Part shown: positions 31,775-32,251 of the stretch, piece by piece
How the letters are laid out: every line of letters begins with the position of its first letter
Numbering within the stretch: the stretch's first letter is position 1
DNA from: Thermoplasmata archaeon
Lineage (GTDB): Bacteria > Actinomycetota > Acidimicrobiia > Acidimicrobiales > Acidimicrobiaceae
Assembly: GCA_021836665.1 (NCBI GenBank)
Contig: JAKBHQ010000050.1
Coordinates: 1-32,251 of the forward strand
Length of the DNA: 32,251 nucleotides
Direction of reading: 5' to 3'
The notes under the pieces: model-generated
Told to the model about the DNA's origin: nothing
Databases searched by the model: none
The model's input: the letters and a program-made list of their open reading frames with translations, nothing else
Translations under genes and position numbers: made by a program

Positions 31775-32251
31775 GTGGTAGTTGATCACGAGAAGCTGTA
31801 TCGTGGGCCGATCTTCGATACTTCGGGCATCGAGCGTGAACGCATGCCGGGATCGAGACTCGTTTATTCAGATCTAGCCACCACCGTGTTCGAGCAGTTC
31901 CGCGCCACTGCATTGCAAGCTCCAGATTCTGAGGCACTGGTAGAACTCGGAGGACGTCGCCTCAGCTTTAGGCAGACCCTGGTCGAGGTGGAGGATGTTG
32001 CCAAGAGGTTGGTCGCCAATGGAGTTCGGCCAGGCGATCGTGTCGGAATCCAGTTGCCTAATGGTGTTGATTGGGTGCTTGCGTTCATGGGTACGCTGGC
32101 GGCTGGCGCCATTGCCGTCCCGATAAACATCCGATTAACCGAAACAGAGATCAAATACATTGTGGAGAACGCAGAACTCAGCTACACCTTTGGTGTGGAC
32201 GTCGAGCTTGCCGATTCGGACCGAGAAGCGGTTCTACCGAAAGTCGATGCT
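31775..32251 (+). CDS. Acyl-CoA synthetase / AMP-binding ligase, 3' end outside the window
   Basis: The frame runs from GTG 31775 to the window edge, 159 codons without a stop. AGGTG lies 6 bases upstream of the start. The N-terminal domain of the ANL superfamily is recognisable: TVFEQFRATALQAPDSEALV, then GRRLSFRQTLVEVEDVAKRL, NGVRPGDRVGIQLPNGVDWV and LAAGAIAVPINIRLTETEIK, followed by YIVENAELSYTFG. The P-loop and catalytic motifs lie beyond the window. It probably makes an acyl-AMP and then an acyl-CoA thioester. It is divergent from the MDR-mycofactocin genes; mycofactocin clusters are often next to acyl-CoA genes, but the chain length it uses cannot be told here. Confidence 0.88.
   Translation, partial: MVVDHEKLYRGPIFDTSGIERERMPGSRLVYSDLATTVFEQFRATALQAPDSEALVELGGRRLSFRQTLVEVEDVAKRLVANGVRPGDRVGIQLPNGVDWVLAFMGTLAAGAIAVPINIRLTETEIKYIVENAELSYTFGVDVELADSDREAVLPKVDA

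Noticed and set aside
1..32251. CRISPR arrays, tRNA or rRNA genes
   Set aside because: I saw no regularly spaced repeats and no cloverleaf or rRNA-like stretch on either strand. A dedicated tRNA scan was not possible.

Overview
The window looks like the chromosome of a moderate-GC, acidophile-type actinobacterium, probably of the Acidimicrobiia (Ferrimicrobium/Acidithrix-like). This is an inference from three things: many GTG/TTG starts, the mix of type IV pilus, aroC/aroB, nusB-efp-pepP and aa3-oxidase genes, and a complete mycofactocin precursor operon. I could not run any database search, and the species is not established.

Layout. (1) 1-4288, plus strand: a type IV pilus block holding the 3' part of a pilin gene, a prepilin peptidase, a PilM-PilN fusion, PilO and a PilP-like membrane protein. 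(2) 4519-7683, plus: chorismate synthase (aroC), 3-dehydroquinate synthase (aroB) and an unknown single-pass membrane protein. (3) 7842-10089, minus: pepP-type peptidase, elongation factor P and nusB, with an intrinsic terminator built into the nusB stop codon. (4) 10280-16587, plus: respiratory genes, namely heme O synthase (ctaB), a TlpA-like thioredoxin, an unusual cupredoxin-like protein, oxidase subunits II, I and III, and a 40-residue membrane peptide. (5) 16610-19023: a small accessory island with an ArdC-like metallopeptidase, an IS3-family element with a T TTT TTA frameshift site, and a gene cut off after 45 codons by that element. (6) 19275-29854, minus: a compact 11-gene mycofactocin operon in the order mftA, mftB, mftC, two FadH/OYE-like flavin-iron-sulfur oxidoreductases, etfA, fixC, fixX, etfB, mftE, SDR. 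(7) 29926-30909, minus: a quinone-oxidoreductase-like MDR protein. It is followed by a gene-poor stretch of about 0.87 kb and the 5' part of an acyl-CoA synthetase gene on the plus strand.

How the genes may work together. mftA encodes a short peptide ending in IDGMCGVY. MftB and MftC modify its C-terminal Val-Tyr and MftE releases it, which gives the core of the redox cofactor mycofactocin. The SDR carries the insertion typical of mycofactocin-coupled dehydrogenases, so it probably oxidises an alcohol and passes electrons to mycofactocin through a bound nicotinamide. The same operon encodes a full FixABCX-like set (EtfB, EtfA, FixC, FixX) and two OYE/FadH-like proteins, but no MftD or MftF. 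I infer that these redox genes re-oxidise mycofactocin (or help mature it) and send electrons to the quinone pool. From there they could reach the terminal oxidase encoded in the same window. This operon is the most interesting object here. The second is the oxidase itself: subunit I keeps all metal ligands but lacks the usual D-channel Asp and K-channel Lys.
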